Below are positions 53,111-61,906 of a DNA stretch of 64,000 bases, piece after piece. The notes below the pieces were generated by a model. It had not been told where the DNA came from. It made no database searches and was given only the letters and a program-made list of their open reading frames with translations. The stretch is from Microcosmobacter mediterraneus (GTDB taxonomy: Bacteria; Bacteroidota; Bacteroidia; Flavobacteriales; Flavobacteriaceae): positions 62,001 to 126,000 of the forward strand of contig NZ_JAVRIA010000004.1 in assembly GCF_031846265.1 (NCBI RefSeq). Reading direction: 5' to 3'. Positions within the stretch are counted from its first letter, which is position 1; each line of letters opens with the position of its first letter. A program made the position numbers and the translations under genes.

Positions 53111-53143
53111 TCTAGATTATTTAAAATTTAAATCTATGGTTTT

Positions 53144-53785
53144 ATGGAGAAGGATAGTAAAGGTGTTGTTAATAGAATTAAGTGGATTTACAAACTTATA
53201 AGGCATGGTTTATTTTGGCAAGGAGTTCGTAATAACCTTGCTAAAATAGGTGTTGACATTATGCCTTATTACTATTTTATTGCTGTAAAGGAAAATGCAG
53301 AACCACAAGCCATTAGAGATAAAAATTTAGAGGTAATACTCACCAGATTCAATGAAGAGGATATGAATTTAATTAAATCCTCTATCATAGGAATAGAACA
53401 AAAAGATTTCTTATCAGATTTAAAAGATGGTGATATATGTATTGGTTTAAAATATAATGAAGAGATTGTTGGATATACCTTAATAAAGCGAAAACCTTTT
53501 TATTTTAGAAAGCGTTATTTTCATCTTGGTAAGGAAGATATTTATTTACATAGCCTTTATGTATTTGATAAATACAGAGGGAAGAATATAGCACCATACA
53601 TGAAATATAAACGCTTTGAAATGTTTGAAAAGGAAGGTGTAAAGTATCATCATGCTATTGTAGAATCTTTCAACAAATCTGCTTTAAAAATTCAGTATAA
53701 GGCCGCAGCAAAAAAAGCAGCACTCTATTTAAGTATCATTTTATTTAAAAGATGGACTTTTAATTATACGCTTAAAAAATATTAA
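53144..53785 (+). CDS. GNAT-like acyltransferase, paralogue C
   Basis: 213 residues and clearly a tandem duplicate of paralogue B: GLFWQGVRNNLAKIGVDIMPYYY, IIGIEQKDFLSDLKDGDICIG, PFYFRKRYFHLG, VFDKYRGKNIAPYMKYKRF. It differs near the C-terminus, where AIVESFNKSALKIQYKAAAKKAA replaces the FFNK-KKK pattern, suggesting a different acceptor or donor. 33 bases after paralogue B and 7 before the ATP-grasp gene, so one operon. Confidence 0.72.
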   Translation: MEKDSKGVVNRIKWIYKLIRHGLFWQGVRNNLAKIGVDIMPYYYFIAVKENAEPQAIRDKNLEVILTRFNEEDMNLIKSSIIGIEQKDFLSDLKDGDICIGLKYNEEIVGYTLIKRKPFYFRKRYFHLGKEDIYLHSLYVFDKYRGKNIAPYMKYKRFEMFEKEGVKYHHAIVESFNKSALKIQYKAAAKKAALYLSIILFKRWTFNYTLKKY

Positions 53786-53792
53786 TTATAGT

Positions 53793-54893
53793 ATGTATCA
53801 TTTTCTCAAGAAAATAGCATTAAACTTTATATTAAATTTTAAGAAAAAGCTTCTTGAGTTTAATACTAAAATGAATACTAGAAAAGAAATTAATGAGTTG
53901 GTTTTTAAAATTAATGCTCCAAAATTAAGTAAAGAAGAATCTAAAAAGGCTTACGCTTATTATAAAGCAAAAGGATACAAATTACATACAACAAATTGGC
54001 ATCGTTATTTTAAGACTATTAATGGAGTATTTAATGTAAAATATATTCCTGATGATATATTTAAAGCAGTTATATGTCCAAAATTTAATCAATCTAAGCA
54101 ATGGCCAGCTTTAGTTGATAAGAATATTACTTATAAGTTATTTAATGAGTTTAACCAACCAATTAGAGTTATTCAAAACATCAATGGATTTTATTATCAT
54201 AATGATAAAATAATAAGTAGAGATGCTGCTATTAAAATTGTTAAGCGTCTAAATAAACCAATGATTATTAAACCTACAATAGAGACTGGTCAAGGTAATA
54301 TGGTTAAGGTTTTTACTCTAAACGACAATAAAACAAGTATTAATAATCTGTCAGTTATTGATTTGCTTAAACTGTATGTTAAGGACTTTATTATTCAAGA
54401 GTTAGTGGATCAGAGTCCTATAATGAAACAATTAAATCCTTCCTCACTTAATACATTACGAGTTATGACTTATATCAGACAAGATAAAGTACATGTATTA
54501 TCAACTGTTGCAAGAATAGGAAATCCTGATTCGGTTACTGATAATTTTTCTGCAGGTGGTATTATTGTTGGTGTTAAAAGTGATGGTAAATTTAAAGAAA
54601 TAGGATATACTAAATACGGAAAGGTTTACAACCAAACTCATACTGGAGTTGTTTTAAAAGGACTAAGTATTCCTAACTACAATAGAGTTATTGAGATGGC
54701 TAAAAATATGCATATTAAAGTTCCATATTTTAAATTCATTTCTTGGGATATAGGTTTAGATAAATCTAATGAACCAATTTTTATTGAGTATAATACTTAT
54801 AATCAAAGTAGTATAATTCATCAAATCACAAATGGACCTTTATTTGGAGAGTTTACCAATGAAATATTAGCCTTAGCATTAAAGTCTAATTAA
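53793..54893 (+). CDS. Sugar-transfer-associated ATP-grasp enzyme
   Basis: 366 residues. A basic N-terminal helix precedes an ATP-grasp fold: KPMIIKPTIETGQGNMVKVF (ATP-binding lysine and Gly-rich loop), FIIQELVDQSPIMKQLNPSSLNTLRVMTYI (the S-x-N-T-x-R motif of PF14397), DNFSAGGIIVGV, and metal-binding FIEYNTYNQSS. Such enzymes sit in surface-glycan loci and are expected to ligate a carboxylate to an amine with ATP. Start at MYHFLK; a second ATG (MNTRKE) is possible. Its end overlaps the convergent PaaK-like gene by eight bases. Confidence 0.85.
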   Translation: MYHFLKKIALNFILNFKKKLLEFNTKMNTRKEINELVFKINAPKLSKEESKKAYAYYKAKGYKLHTTNWHRYFKTINGVFNVKYIPDDIFKAVICPKFNQSKQWPALVDKNITYKLFNEFNQPIRVIQNINGFYYHNDKIISRDAAIKIVKRLNKPMIIKPTIETGQGNMVKVFTLNDNKTSINNLSVIDLLKLYVKDFIIQELVDQSPIMKQLNPSSLNTLRVMTYIRQDKVHVLSTVARIGNPDSVTDNFSAGGIIVGVKSDGKFKEIGYTKYGKVYNQTHTGVVLKGLSIPNYNRVIEMAKNMHIKVPYFKFISWDIGLDKSNEPIFIEYNTYNQSSIIHQITNGPLFGEFTNEILALALKSN

Positions 54894-56202
54894 GCAGTTT
54901 ATAATTATTAACCACCTTTCTTCTTTTTCCTGATGATAATGGCGGAATTTCATCCACATAAGTCAAGGTAATTTCGGCATCATCTCCGAAATCAGATTTT
55001 ATATCGGCAATCAAATCCTTTTCAAAAGGAAAATCATCGTCATGGATGTTTAGTTTAATTTCATAAGATTTTTGACCTTGTTGAATAAACTGATATTGCT
55101 GTAATAGCTTATAATACTTGTAAAATTTAGTATAAACAACAAATGAAGAAATAATATTGCCTTTTGTATCATATATCAAGTCCATTTTACGACCTTCAAT
55201 TTGATCAAATTCCATAACACCATCATCGTCTAATTTATATCTTGCAATATCTCCTGTATCATATCTAATAATTGGCATTGCATAATTAAATAAATCCGTA
55301 ACTACAATACGTCCAAATTCTCCTGGCGCAACATGGTTATCGCTATCCATAGCTAATATTTCTAAATGATAACTAGCATGATTAACCTTGAAACTTTCTG
55401 TTGAACTTAAGGTTTGTTGCGCTATCATTCCAATCTCCTCACTTGAGTATCTAGATAATACAGGAATATCTAAATGCTTATTTAAAGTATTTTTGGTGTA
55501 AGCATTCAAATACTCCGAATTTGCTATAATACAATTGATACCTAGATTGTGATCGTTTAAATTATTCCGTTCTAAATACTGTGCAATTAGCTCAAAAGCT
55601 GATGCAAAACCCAATAATGTTTTACCTTTTTGATTATCAGTTTTAAGTAAATTCAAAAAAGTTTCAATTCTGTTGTCTGTTAATCTTGAGATATCAAATT
55701 GACAAACGTTTTGTAACCAAGATATAAGTTTACCCTTTTTATTATGATCACGCCAAACTTCTAGCTCATAGAGTCTATTTCCAATTTTAAAGTTACAGCT
55801 GTTGTAATAATACATAACATCAGCATGATTTCTATGTCGTTTCTGTGCATTCTGAAATAAGAAAAATGGAACACCAGTAGATCCACTAGTAGATACTTTA
55901 TAATTGTTTTTACCTCTATGAATTGAGGATTCAAACTGTTCAAAATTCTGTTGGATTACAGTTTTTCTGATTACAGGAAAATCTTCAATTTTGGTTTTTC
56001 CTGTATATGGCTTGTAAAATGCAGTTGTTTCTGTGGCATGTTTAAGTAAACTACCAATATGTTTTGATGTTATAGCTTCAGCATTTTTTGAGTTAGGTGC
56101 TTTTAAAATTGAAGTTACCTCTGTGTAATGTTTTTTAACATGACCTCCTTTTAGAGTATCAAGTAACCAAAAACTGAAGTGTCTTAAACTATTTAAAAAC
56201 AT
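54886..56202 (-). CDS. PaaK/CapK-like adenylate-forming enzyme, paralogue 2
   Basis: 438 residues, aligned end to end with paralogue 1. It shares YKVSTSGSTGVPFF, LSRYSSEEIGMIAQQ, MPIIRYDTGDIARY, EGRKMDLIYDTKGN and the C-terminal IPPLSSGKRRKVVNNY. Two copies bracketing the BKACE/GNAT/ATP-grasp cluster in the same orientation suggest duplication of a flanking gene or two activating enzymes with different carboxylates. ANL-type carboxylate activation is known for the superfamily; the substrate here is unknown. Confidence 0.85.
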   Translation of the reverse strand: MFLNSLRHFSFWLLDTLKGGHVKKHYTEVTSILKAPNSKNAEAITSKHIGSLLKHATETTAFYKPYTGKTKIEDFPVIRKTVIQQNFEQFESSIHRGKNNYKVSTSGSTGVPFFLFQNAQKRHRNHADVMYYYNSCNFKIGNRLYELEVWRDHNKKGKLISWLQNVCQFDISRLTDNRIETFLNLLKTDNQKGKTLLGFASAFELIAQYLERNNLNDHNLGINCIIANSEYLNAYTKNTLNKHLDIPVLSRYSSEEIGMIAQQTLSSTESFKVNHASYHLEILAMDSDNHVAPGEFGRIVVTDLFNYAMPIIRYDTGDIARYKLDDDGVMEFDQIEGRKMDLIYDTKGNIISSFVVYTKFYKYYKLLQQYQFIQQGQKSYEIKLNIHDDDFPFEKDLIADIKSDFGDDAEITLTYVDEIPPLSSGKRRKVVNNYKLLN

Positions 56203-56352
56203 TGATTTGGAGTGTTTATTTTAAAAAATCTTGCATATTAGATTTAAGACTACTAAAGTATAACACAGATAGTAATTACTAGTATTTTATGGTTAAAAAG
56301 CCATTAATATCTGCATGAGTCATTATTGTTATGCATGCATAATAAATTTAAG

Positions 56353-56360
56353 TATATTTG
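56353..56360 (+). promoter_or_regulatory. -7 box TATATTTG for the nitronate monooxygenase gene
   Basis: Exact TAnnTTTG match 16 bases before the ATG at 56377. It removes an upstream in-frame ATG at 56326 as start. Confidence 0.6.
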
Positions 56361-56376
56361 CTTAAAAACTAACACA

Positions 56377-57324
56377 ATGCAAACCAAACTTACCAAACTT
56401 TTAAATATAAAATACCCAATCATTCAAGCACCAATGTTCTTAGTATCTAATGTTGTTATGGTTACTGAGGCTATGAAAGGCGGTATAGCTGGCTGTATAC
56501 CAGCGCTTAATTATAGAACTTTAGAAGAATTAAGAACAGCTATCAAAGACCTAAAAAATAATAAGGTAGAAGGTGGATCGTTTGGTTTTAATTTAATAGT
56601 AAATAAGTCTAACATAAAATACAAAGGTCAACTTGAAGTATTATGCGAAGAAGGCTGTGATTTTATTATTACATCATTAGGAAGCCCAGAGGAAACTATT
56701 AATCAAGCCCATAAAGCAGGTATAAAAGTATTTTGTGATGTAACTGATTTGAAGTTTGCAAAAAAAGTTGAGAGTTTAGGTGCAGATGCCATCATTGCAG
56801 TTAATAATGAAGCAGGAGGTCATAGAGGAAGCCTATCACCTGAAGCATTAATAAAACTTTTAAAAGACAATTGCTCTATTCCTGTTATATCAGCAGGAGG
56901 AGTTGGTTGTAAGGCAGATATCGATGATATGTTAAGCTATGGAGCAGAAGGAGTCTCTGTTGGAAGCCCTTTTATAGCTTCATTAGAAGCTGGTGTGACT
57001 AATGAATACAAGCAAGCTTGTGTAGATTATGGTGCAGATGATATAGTAATGACTGAACGTATTTCAGGTACACCTTGTACTGTAATTAACACACCTTATG
57101 TTCAAAAAATAGGAACTAAATCTACTTGGATTGAAAATCTTCTTAATAAAAATCGTAAGCTTAAAAAATGGGTTAAAATGATTCGGTTTTCTATAGGTAT
57201 GAAAGCGACTGAAAAGGCAGCTAAAAAAGCAACCTATAAAACAGTTTGGGTTGCAGGTCCAAGTATTGAGCATACAAAAGCAATTCTTCCAGTTAAAGAT
57301 ATTATTACTGCTTTGGTAGGCTAA
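56377..57324 (+). CDS. Nitronate monooxygenase (FMN, NMO/NPD-like)
   Basis: 315 residues, TIM-barrel flavoprotein. N-terminal LLNIKYPIIQAPMFLVSN is the family opening; GSFGFNLIVN, ADAIIAVNNEAGGHRG (with the catalytic His of the NMO type in EAGGHRG), PVISAGGVGCKADIDDMLSYGAEGVSVGSPFIAS bind FMN phosphate. Expected to oxidise nitronates, detoxifying propionate-3-nitronate or acting on related compounds. Start at MQTKLT is supported by the promoter. Confidence 0.88.
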   Translation: MQTKLTKLLNIKYPIIQAPMFLVSNVVMVTEAMKGGIAGCIPALNYRTLEELRTAIKDLKNNKVEGGSFGFNLIVNKSNIKYKGQLEVLCEEGCDFIITSLGSPEETINQAHKAGIKVFCDVTDLKFAKKVESLGADAIIAVNNEAGGHRGSLSPEALIKLLKDNCSIPVISAGGVGCKADIDDMLSYGAEGVSVGSPFIASLEAGVTNEYKQACVDYGADDIVMTERISGTPCTVINTPYVQKIGTKSTWIENLLNKNRKLKKWVKMIRFSIGMKATEKAAKKATYKTVWVAGPSIEHTKAILPVKDIITALVG

Positions 57325-57455
57325 ATTTATTAGGCTTTGCTATTATAAATAATTCCTATTACAAAATAAGTTTAAAATATATACAGCCTATTACAGCTAG
57401 CTTCTATTTTTCTTAATTTTATGTTTTCAACATAAATTCAAACAACAACTTTAAA

Positions 57456-59648
57456 ATGGAACATAATATGAATGGTGATATCAGTAAATGTCCTTTCCAC
57501 AGTACTCAAAAAAGATCAGCAGGTGGAGGAACGTCGAATAGAGACTGGTGGCCAAATGAATTAAAACTTAATATTTTACGCCAAAATGCTTCAAAGAACA
57601 ATCCTATGGGAGAGCACTTTGATTATGCAAAAGCATTCAAAAGTGTGGATTACACTGCTCTTAAACAAGATGTCATAGACTTAATGACAGACAGTCAAGA
57701 TTGGTGGCCAGCAGATTATGGACATTATGGAGGATTTATGATTCGTATGGCTTGGCATAGTGCAGGGACGTACAGAGTAGGTGATGGTAGAGGTGGAGCA
57801 GGTTCTGGTACACATCGTTTTGCACCATTGAATAGCTGGCCAGATAATGGCAACTTAGACAAGGCACGTTTACTATTATGGCCAGTAAAAAAGAAATATG
57901 GCAACAAAATTTCTTGGGCAGATTTAATGATCCTTGCAGGAAATTGCGCATTGGAATCAATGGGATTCAAAACGTTTGGTTTTGCAGGAGGAAGAGAAGA
58001 TGTTTGGGAACCAGAACAAGATATATATTGGGGAAGTGAAACAGGTTGGTTAGATAATGATGATCGTTATGATACAAGTGATGGCGATTTAGAAGGGCAT
58101 TTAGGTGCAGTACATATGGGCTTAATCTACGTAAATCCTGAAGGGCCAAATGGACAACCAGATCCTTTAAAATCTGCGCATGATATTAGAATCACATTCG
58201 GTCGTATGGCTATGAATGATGAAGAAACAGTAGCTTTAGTTGCTGGTGGTCATACGTTTGGTAAAGCACATGGTGCGGCAGATCCAGATCAATATGTAGG
58301 TGTTGAGCCTCATGGTGCTTCTATTGAGGAAATGAGTACAGGTTGGAAAAATACATTCCAGACTGGTGTATTAGATGATACAATTACAAGTGGATTAGAA
58401 GGTGCATGGACACCGAACCCCATTCAATGGGATCATGATTACTTTGATGTCCTCTTAAATTATAATTGGGAATTAACTAAAAGTCCTGCTGGTGCACACC
58501 AATGGACTCCAACAAATCCAGATGCTAAAAAAGCACCAAAAGCTGGAGGTAATGGAGAACAAGCCTTAATGATGTCTACTGCAGATATGGCATTAAAGAT
58601 GGATCCTGGTTTTAGAGAAATCTCTGAGCGTTTCCATAAAGATCATGCTGCTTTTGAAGATGCATTTGCAAGAGCATGGTTTAAGTTAACGCATAGAGAT
58701 ATGGGACCAATTGATCGTTATTTAGGTCCTGAAGTTCCAAGTGAAACATTAATTTGGCAAGATCCAATACCTAAAGTAAATTATTCGTTAAATGACTCCG
58801 ATATTGTATCTCTAAAGAAAATGATACTAGCTTCTGGATTATCCATTTCAGAATTAGTTAAAACGGCTTGGGCATCTGCATCTACATTTAGAGGTTCAGA
58901 TAAACGAGGAGGTGCTAATGGAGCTCGCATTCGTTTGGAACCTCAACGCAGTTGGGAAGTTAATAACCCAGTAGAATTAAATAAAGTACTTAATGTTCTT
59001 GAAGGTATCCAAAATGAATTTAGTGGAACTATCTCTATGGCAGATTTAATTGTTTTAGCTGGAACAGCTGCTATTGAAGAAGCTGCTCGTAATGCAGGAC
59101 ATACTATCAATGTGCCTTTTACTCAAGGAAGAGGCGATGCTTCACAAGAGCAAACCGATTTAGAATCGTTTAGTCATTTAGAACCTTTAGCAGATGGATT
59201 TAGAAATTACATGAATTCTAAATTAGAAGTTGCTGGCGAAGACCTATTGATTGATCGTGCAAATTTATTGACGCTTTCAATACCAGAAATGACAGCTTTA
59301 GTTGGCGGACTTCGCGTACTTGGTGCAAATTATGATGGATCTGACTATGGAGTTTTTACATCTAATGTTGGTAGTTTAACCAATGATTTCTTTACCAATA
59401 TCTTAGAATTTACATATACTTGGAGTGCTACTTCTGAAGACGAAACTATTTTTGAAGGACGTGACAGAAGAACAGGTGCTATTAAATTTAAAGGAACCAG
59501 AGCCGATTTAATTTTTGGCTCTAATACAGAGCTAAGAGCAGTATGCGAAGTTTATGGCGCTAATGATGGTGAAGCTCGTTTTGTAAATGACTTTGTTGCA
59601 GCTTGGACTAAAGTGATGAATTTAGATCGCTTTGATTTAAATCAATAA
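57456..59648 (+). CDS. katG: Catalase-peroxidase
   Basis: Bifunctional haem enzyme removing H2O2. 730 residues, full length with two peroxidase domains. Distal site RMAWHSAGTYR (Arg97, Trp100, His101), the Tyr of the Met-Tyr-Trp adduct in GLIYVNPEGPNG, and the proximal His in AGGHTFGKAHGA are all present; the C-terminal domain has lost the haem site, as normal. No clear -7 box is seen, only near-match TATTTTTC. Followed by an ankyrin gene after a strong terminator and inverted repeat. Confidence 0.97.
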   Translation: MEHNMNGDISKCPFHSTQKRSAGGGTSNRDWWPNELKLNILRQNASKNNPMGEHFDYAKAFKSVDYTALKQDVIDLMTDSQDWWPADYGHYGGFMIRMAWHSAGTYRVGDGRGGAGSGTHRFAPLNSWPDNGNLDKARLLLWPVKKKYGNKISWADLMILAGNCALESMGFKTFGFAGGREDVWEPEQDIYWGSETGWLDNDDRYDTSDGDLEGHLGAVHMGLIYVNPEGPNGQPDPLKSAHDIRITFGRMAMNDEETVALVAGGHTFGKAHGAADPDQYVGVEPHGASIEEMSTGWKNTFQTGVLDDTITSGLEGAWTPNPIQWDHDYFDVLLNYNWELTKSPAGAHQWTPTNPDAKKAPKAGGNGEQALMMSTADMALKMDPGFREISERFHKDHAAFEDAFARAWFKLTHRDMGPIDRYLGPEVPSETLIWQDPIPKVNYSLNDSDIVSLKKMILASGLSISELVKTAWASASTFRGSDKRGGANGARIRLEPQRSWEVNNPVELNKVLNVLEGIQNEFSGTISMADLIVLAGTAAIEEAARNAGHTINVPFTQGRGDASQEQTDLESFSHLEPLADGFRNYMNSKLEVAGEDLLIDRANLLTLSIPEMTALVGGLRVLGANYDGSDYGVFTSNVGSLTNDFFTNILEFTYTWSATSEDETIFEGRDRRTGAIKFKGTRADLIFGSNTELRAVCEVYGANDGEARFVNDFVAAWTKVMNLDRFDLNQ

Positions 59649-59675
59649 TATTTGGTTAATAGCAAACCAACACTT

Positions 59676-59711
59676 AAAAGGAATGTGTAATTTAATACAC
59701 ATTCCTTTTTT
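59676..59711 (+). terminator. Rho-independent terminator after katG
   Basis: GGAATGTGTA and TACACATTCC form a perfect 10-bp stem, extended by A/T pairs, with a 6-base loop and a T-run. Confidence 0.92.
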
Positions 59712-59723
59712 AATTTTGTCAGG

Positions 59724-59780
59724 TCGAGCGCAGTCGAGACCTTTTAGAAATAAAAATTAAAACCTCTCGACTGCGCTCGA
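59724..59780. repeat. GC-rich inverted repeat (TCGAGCGCAGTCGAGA)
   Basis: A perfect 16-base inverted repeat: TCGAGCGCAGTCGAGA (59724-59739) and its complement at 59765-59780, with a 25-base AT-rich loop. Each arm is bordered by GG/CC so it can also fold by itself. Its GC content stands out from the AT-rich surroundings. I recall this sequence as a dispersed REP-like intergenic element of flavobacterial genomes; genome-wide copies cannot be checked here. Confidence 0.8.
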
Positions 59781-59794
59781 GGAGACCAAAAATT

Positions 59795-60268
59795 ATGAAT
59801 GCACAAGAGTTATTTTTTAGTACAATACAATCTGGAACTATTGAAAATATAAAACTTCAACTTCAAAATAATCCACATTTGGTTAATAGTGAGGATGCTC
59901 GAGGATTTACACCATTGATTTTTGCTACATATTTTGATAAGCAAGATGTTGCCAAATTGCTAATAGAGCATAAGGCTAATATAGATGGTACAGATGCATC
60001 AGGTAATACTGCATTACTAGGAGTTTCTTTTAAAGGTAATTTAAAGCTAGTACAATTGTTAATTGATAATGGTGCAAATATTAACATTCAAAATAATAAT
60101 GGTACTACACCTTTAATTTTTGCAACACAGTATAATCAAGAAGCTGTTGTTTCAAAACTTATTGAATATAATGCTGATAAAAACATAAAAGATAAAGACA
60201 ATAAATCTGCATTAGATTATGCTAAAGAAAAAGGACTAATAAAGATTACAGAATTATTAGGTGATTAA
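59795..60268 (+). CDS. Ankyrin-repeat protein downstream of katG
   Basis: 157 residues, about four ankyrin repeats: DARGFTPLIFATYFDKQDVAKLL, DASGNTALLGVSFKGNLKLVQLLIDNGANI, NNNGTTPLIFATQYNQEAVVSKLI and DKDNKSALDYAKEKG. No signal peptide. Small ankyrin proteins follow catalase genes in several bacteria, for example AnkB next to KatB in Pseudomonas aeruginosa, where it supports catalase activity; a similar role with KatG is inferred. Its stop overlaps the convergent antiporter stop by four bases. Confidence 0.9.
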   Translation: MNAQELFFSTIQSGTIENIKLQLQNNPHLVNSEDARGFTPLIFATYFDKQDVAKLLIEHKANIDGTDASGNTALLGVSFKGNLKLVQLLIDNGANINIQNNNGTTPLIFATQYNQEAVVSKLIEYNADKNIKDKDNKSALDYAKEKGLIKITELLGD

Positions 60269-61746
60269 ACGGTTTTACCAGAAAGTTGTCTTATTTTAAT
60301 TTTAAATGCGGCAAATAACAAGGTCGTAAAAGGACTTAGCCAATTGAATATAGCATACATAAAATATTCGCCTACGCCTACACCAAGAACTCCAGATTGA
60401 TAAGCACCACAAGTATTCCAAGGGATTAATACGCTAGTTACTGTACCAGAATCTTCTAAAGTTCTACTTAAGTTTTCAGGAGCTAAACCTTTATCTTCAT
60501 AGGCTTGTTTAAACATTTTACCAGGAATAACAATGGCCAAGTATTGATCAGAAGCTATAGCATTTAAGCCTAAACAACTAGCAACAGTTGCGGCGAAAAG
60601 ACCAAAAATAGAGGTAGCTACAGATAAAAGTGCTTTTGTAATCCTTGATAAGGCTCCAATAGCATCCATAATACCACCAAAAACCATAGCACAAAGAATG
60701 AGGTAAATAGTCCAAAGCATACCTTTCATGCCACCAGCTGAAAATAAATCGTTAAGTTTTTCATTATCAGTTTCAATAGCAGTGTCTGTAAAAACCGAAT
60801 ATACAATAGCTCCAGTTTTAGAGTCTGCTAATCCATCTAAGATATCTGGTTGAAAAATAAAAGCAAAAACTGCTGCCAAAATAACACCACTAGCTAAAGC
60901 TATAAGCGGTTTAGTTTTCATTAAAATTAGAGCAATCACTGCTGCTGGAACCAAAAATAACCATGGCGAAATATTAAACGTAGTATTAATGGTCTCTAAT
61001 AAATAACTCACATCTGTACTTCCGGTTGTTTCTATTGTAGAACTCATAATAGCAAAAGCTATTAAAGCAATTATTATCGTCGGAACAGTGGTAATAGTCA
61101 TGTATCTTATATGAGTAAACAAATCGGTTCCTGCCATTGCAGGAGCTAGATTAGTCGTATCACTTAAAGGCGACATTTTATCACCAAAATAGGCGCCAGA
61201 GATTACTGCACCAGCAATCATTCCTGGATGAATACCTAATGCTGTACCTATACCAACTAGAGCAATACCAACGGTAGCTGAGGTTGTCCAAGAGCTACCT
61301 GTAGCTATAGATATAATAGCCGAAATGACTACAGAAGCTGGTAAAAATATTTCAGGACTTAGTACCTGTAATCCATAATAAACCATGGCAGGAATCACAC
61401 CACTTACTAACCAAGTACCTGCTAAGGCACCAACTAAAAATAATATCATTATCGGTACAAATACACTTTTTAAATTCTCCCAAATTTCCTCTAGCATAGT
61501 AATAGGATGGACTTTGTTCATAAAACCACCAAGCATAGCAACTCCTCCTCCCATAAGTAGTATAAGTTGATTGGTATATGCACCAAGCCACTCTTGATCT
61601 TCTACAAAAAAGATATTATATGCTAATAAGCCCATTAAAATAATAACAGGAACAAGTGCTTCATAGATATTAAGCTCCTTATTGTCAACTATATTTTGTT
61701 TATCAGCTTTAAATTCGGTAATGATATCCTTGTCGTCGTCTTGCAT
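60265..61746 (-). CDS. Na+/H+ antiporter, NhaC family
   Basis: 493 residues with about eleven hydrophobic helices. The NhaC signature IAGAVISGAYFGDKMSPLSDTTNLAPAMAGTDLFTHI is intact, with TGSSWTTSATVGIALVGIG preceding it and GAYQSGVLGVGVGEYFMYAIFNWLSP at the C-terminus. It exchanges sodium for protons across the inner membrane, useful in seawater. An acidic N-terminal tail of about 25 residues is cytosolic. Substrate could also be another cation or malate, as family members vary. Confidence 0.9.
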   Translation of the reverse strand: MQDDDKDIITEFKADKQNIVDNKELNIYEALVPVIILMGLLAYNIFFVEDQEWLGAYTNQLILLMGGGVAMLGGFMNKVHPITMLEEIWENLKSVFVPIMILFLVGALAGTWLVSGVIPAMVYYGLQVLSPEIFLPASVVISAIISIATGSSWTTSATVGIALVGIGTALGIHPGMIAGAVISGAYFGDKMSPLSDTTNLAPAMAGTDLFTHIRYMTITTVPTIIIALIAFAIMSSTIETTGSTDVSYLLETINTTFNISPWLFLVPAAVIALILMKTKPLIALASGVILAAVFAFIFQPDILDGLADSKTGAIVYSVFTDTAIETDNEKLNDLFSAGGMKGMLWTIYLILCAMVFGGIMDAIGALSRITKALLSVATSIFGLFAATVASCLGLNAIASDQYLAIVIPGKMFKQAYEDKGLAPENLSRTLEDSGTVTSVLIPWNTCGAYQSGVLGVGVGEYFMYAIFNWLSPFTTLLFAAFKIKIRQLSGKTV

Positions 61747-61906
61747 CTTAGTTAGTTTAGTTTTGTAATGTTACGATTTTGTGATACGATTTGCAAATTG
61801 AAAAATTTGTTGATGTATTGCGTTGTTGATTTATTGAATCGTTTTTCTTTTGGAATTTAGGTTTTGTGATTTGAGATTTTTATTGGCTATTTTAGCCAAG
61901 TAGTAT

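Noticed and set aside
57725..58149. Minus-strand frames within katG
   Set aside because: They mirror the katG codons, lack protein-like motifs and have no promoter.
59724..59780. Inverted repeat as a rho-independent terminator
   Set aside because: There is no T-run after it, and the katG terminator lies just before.
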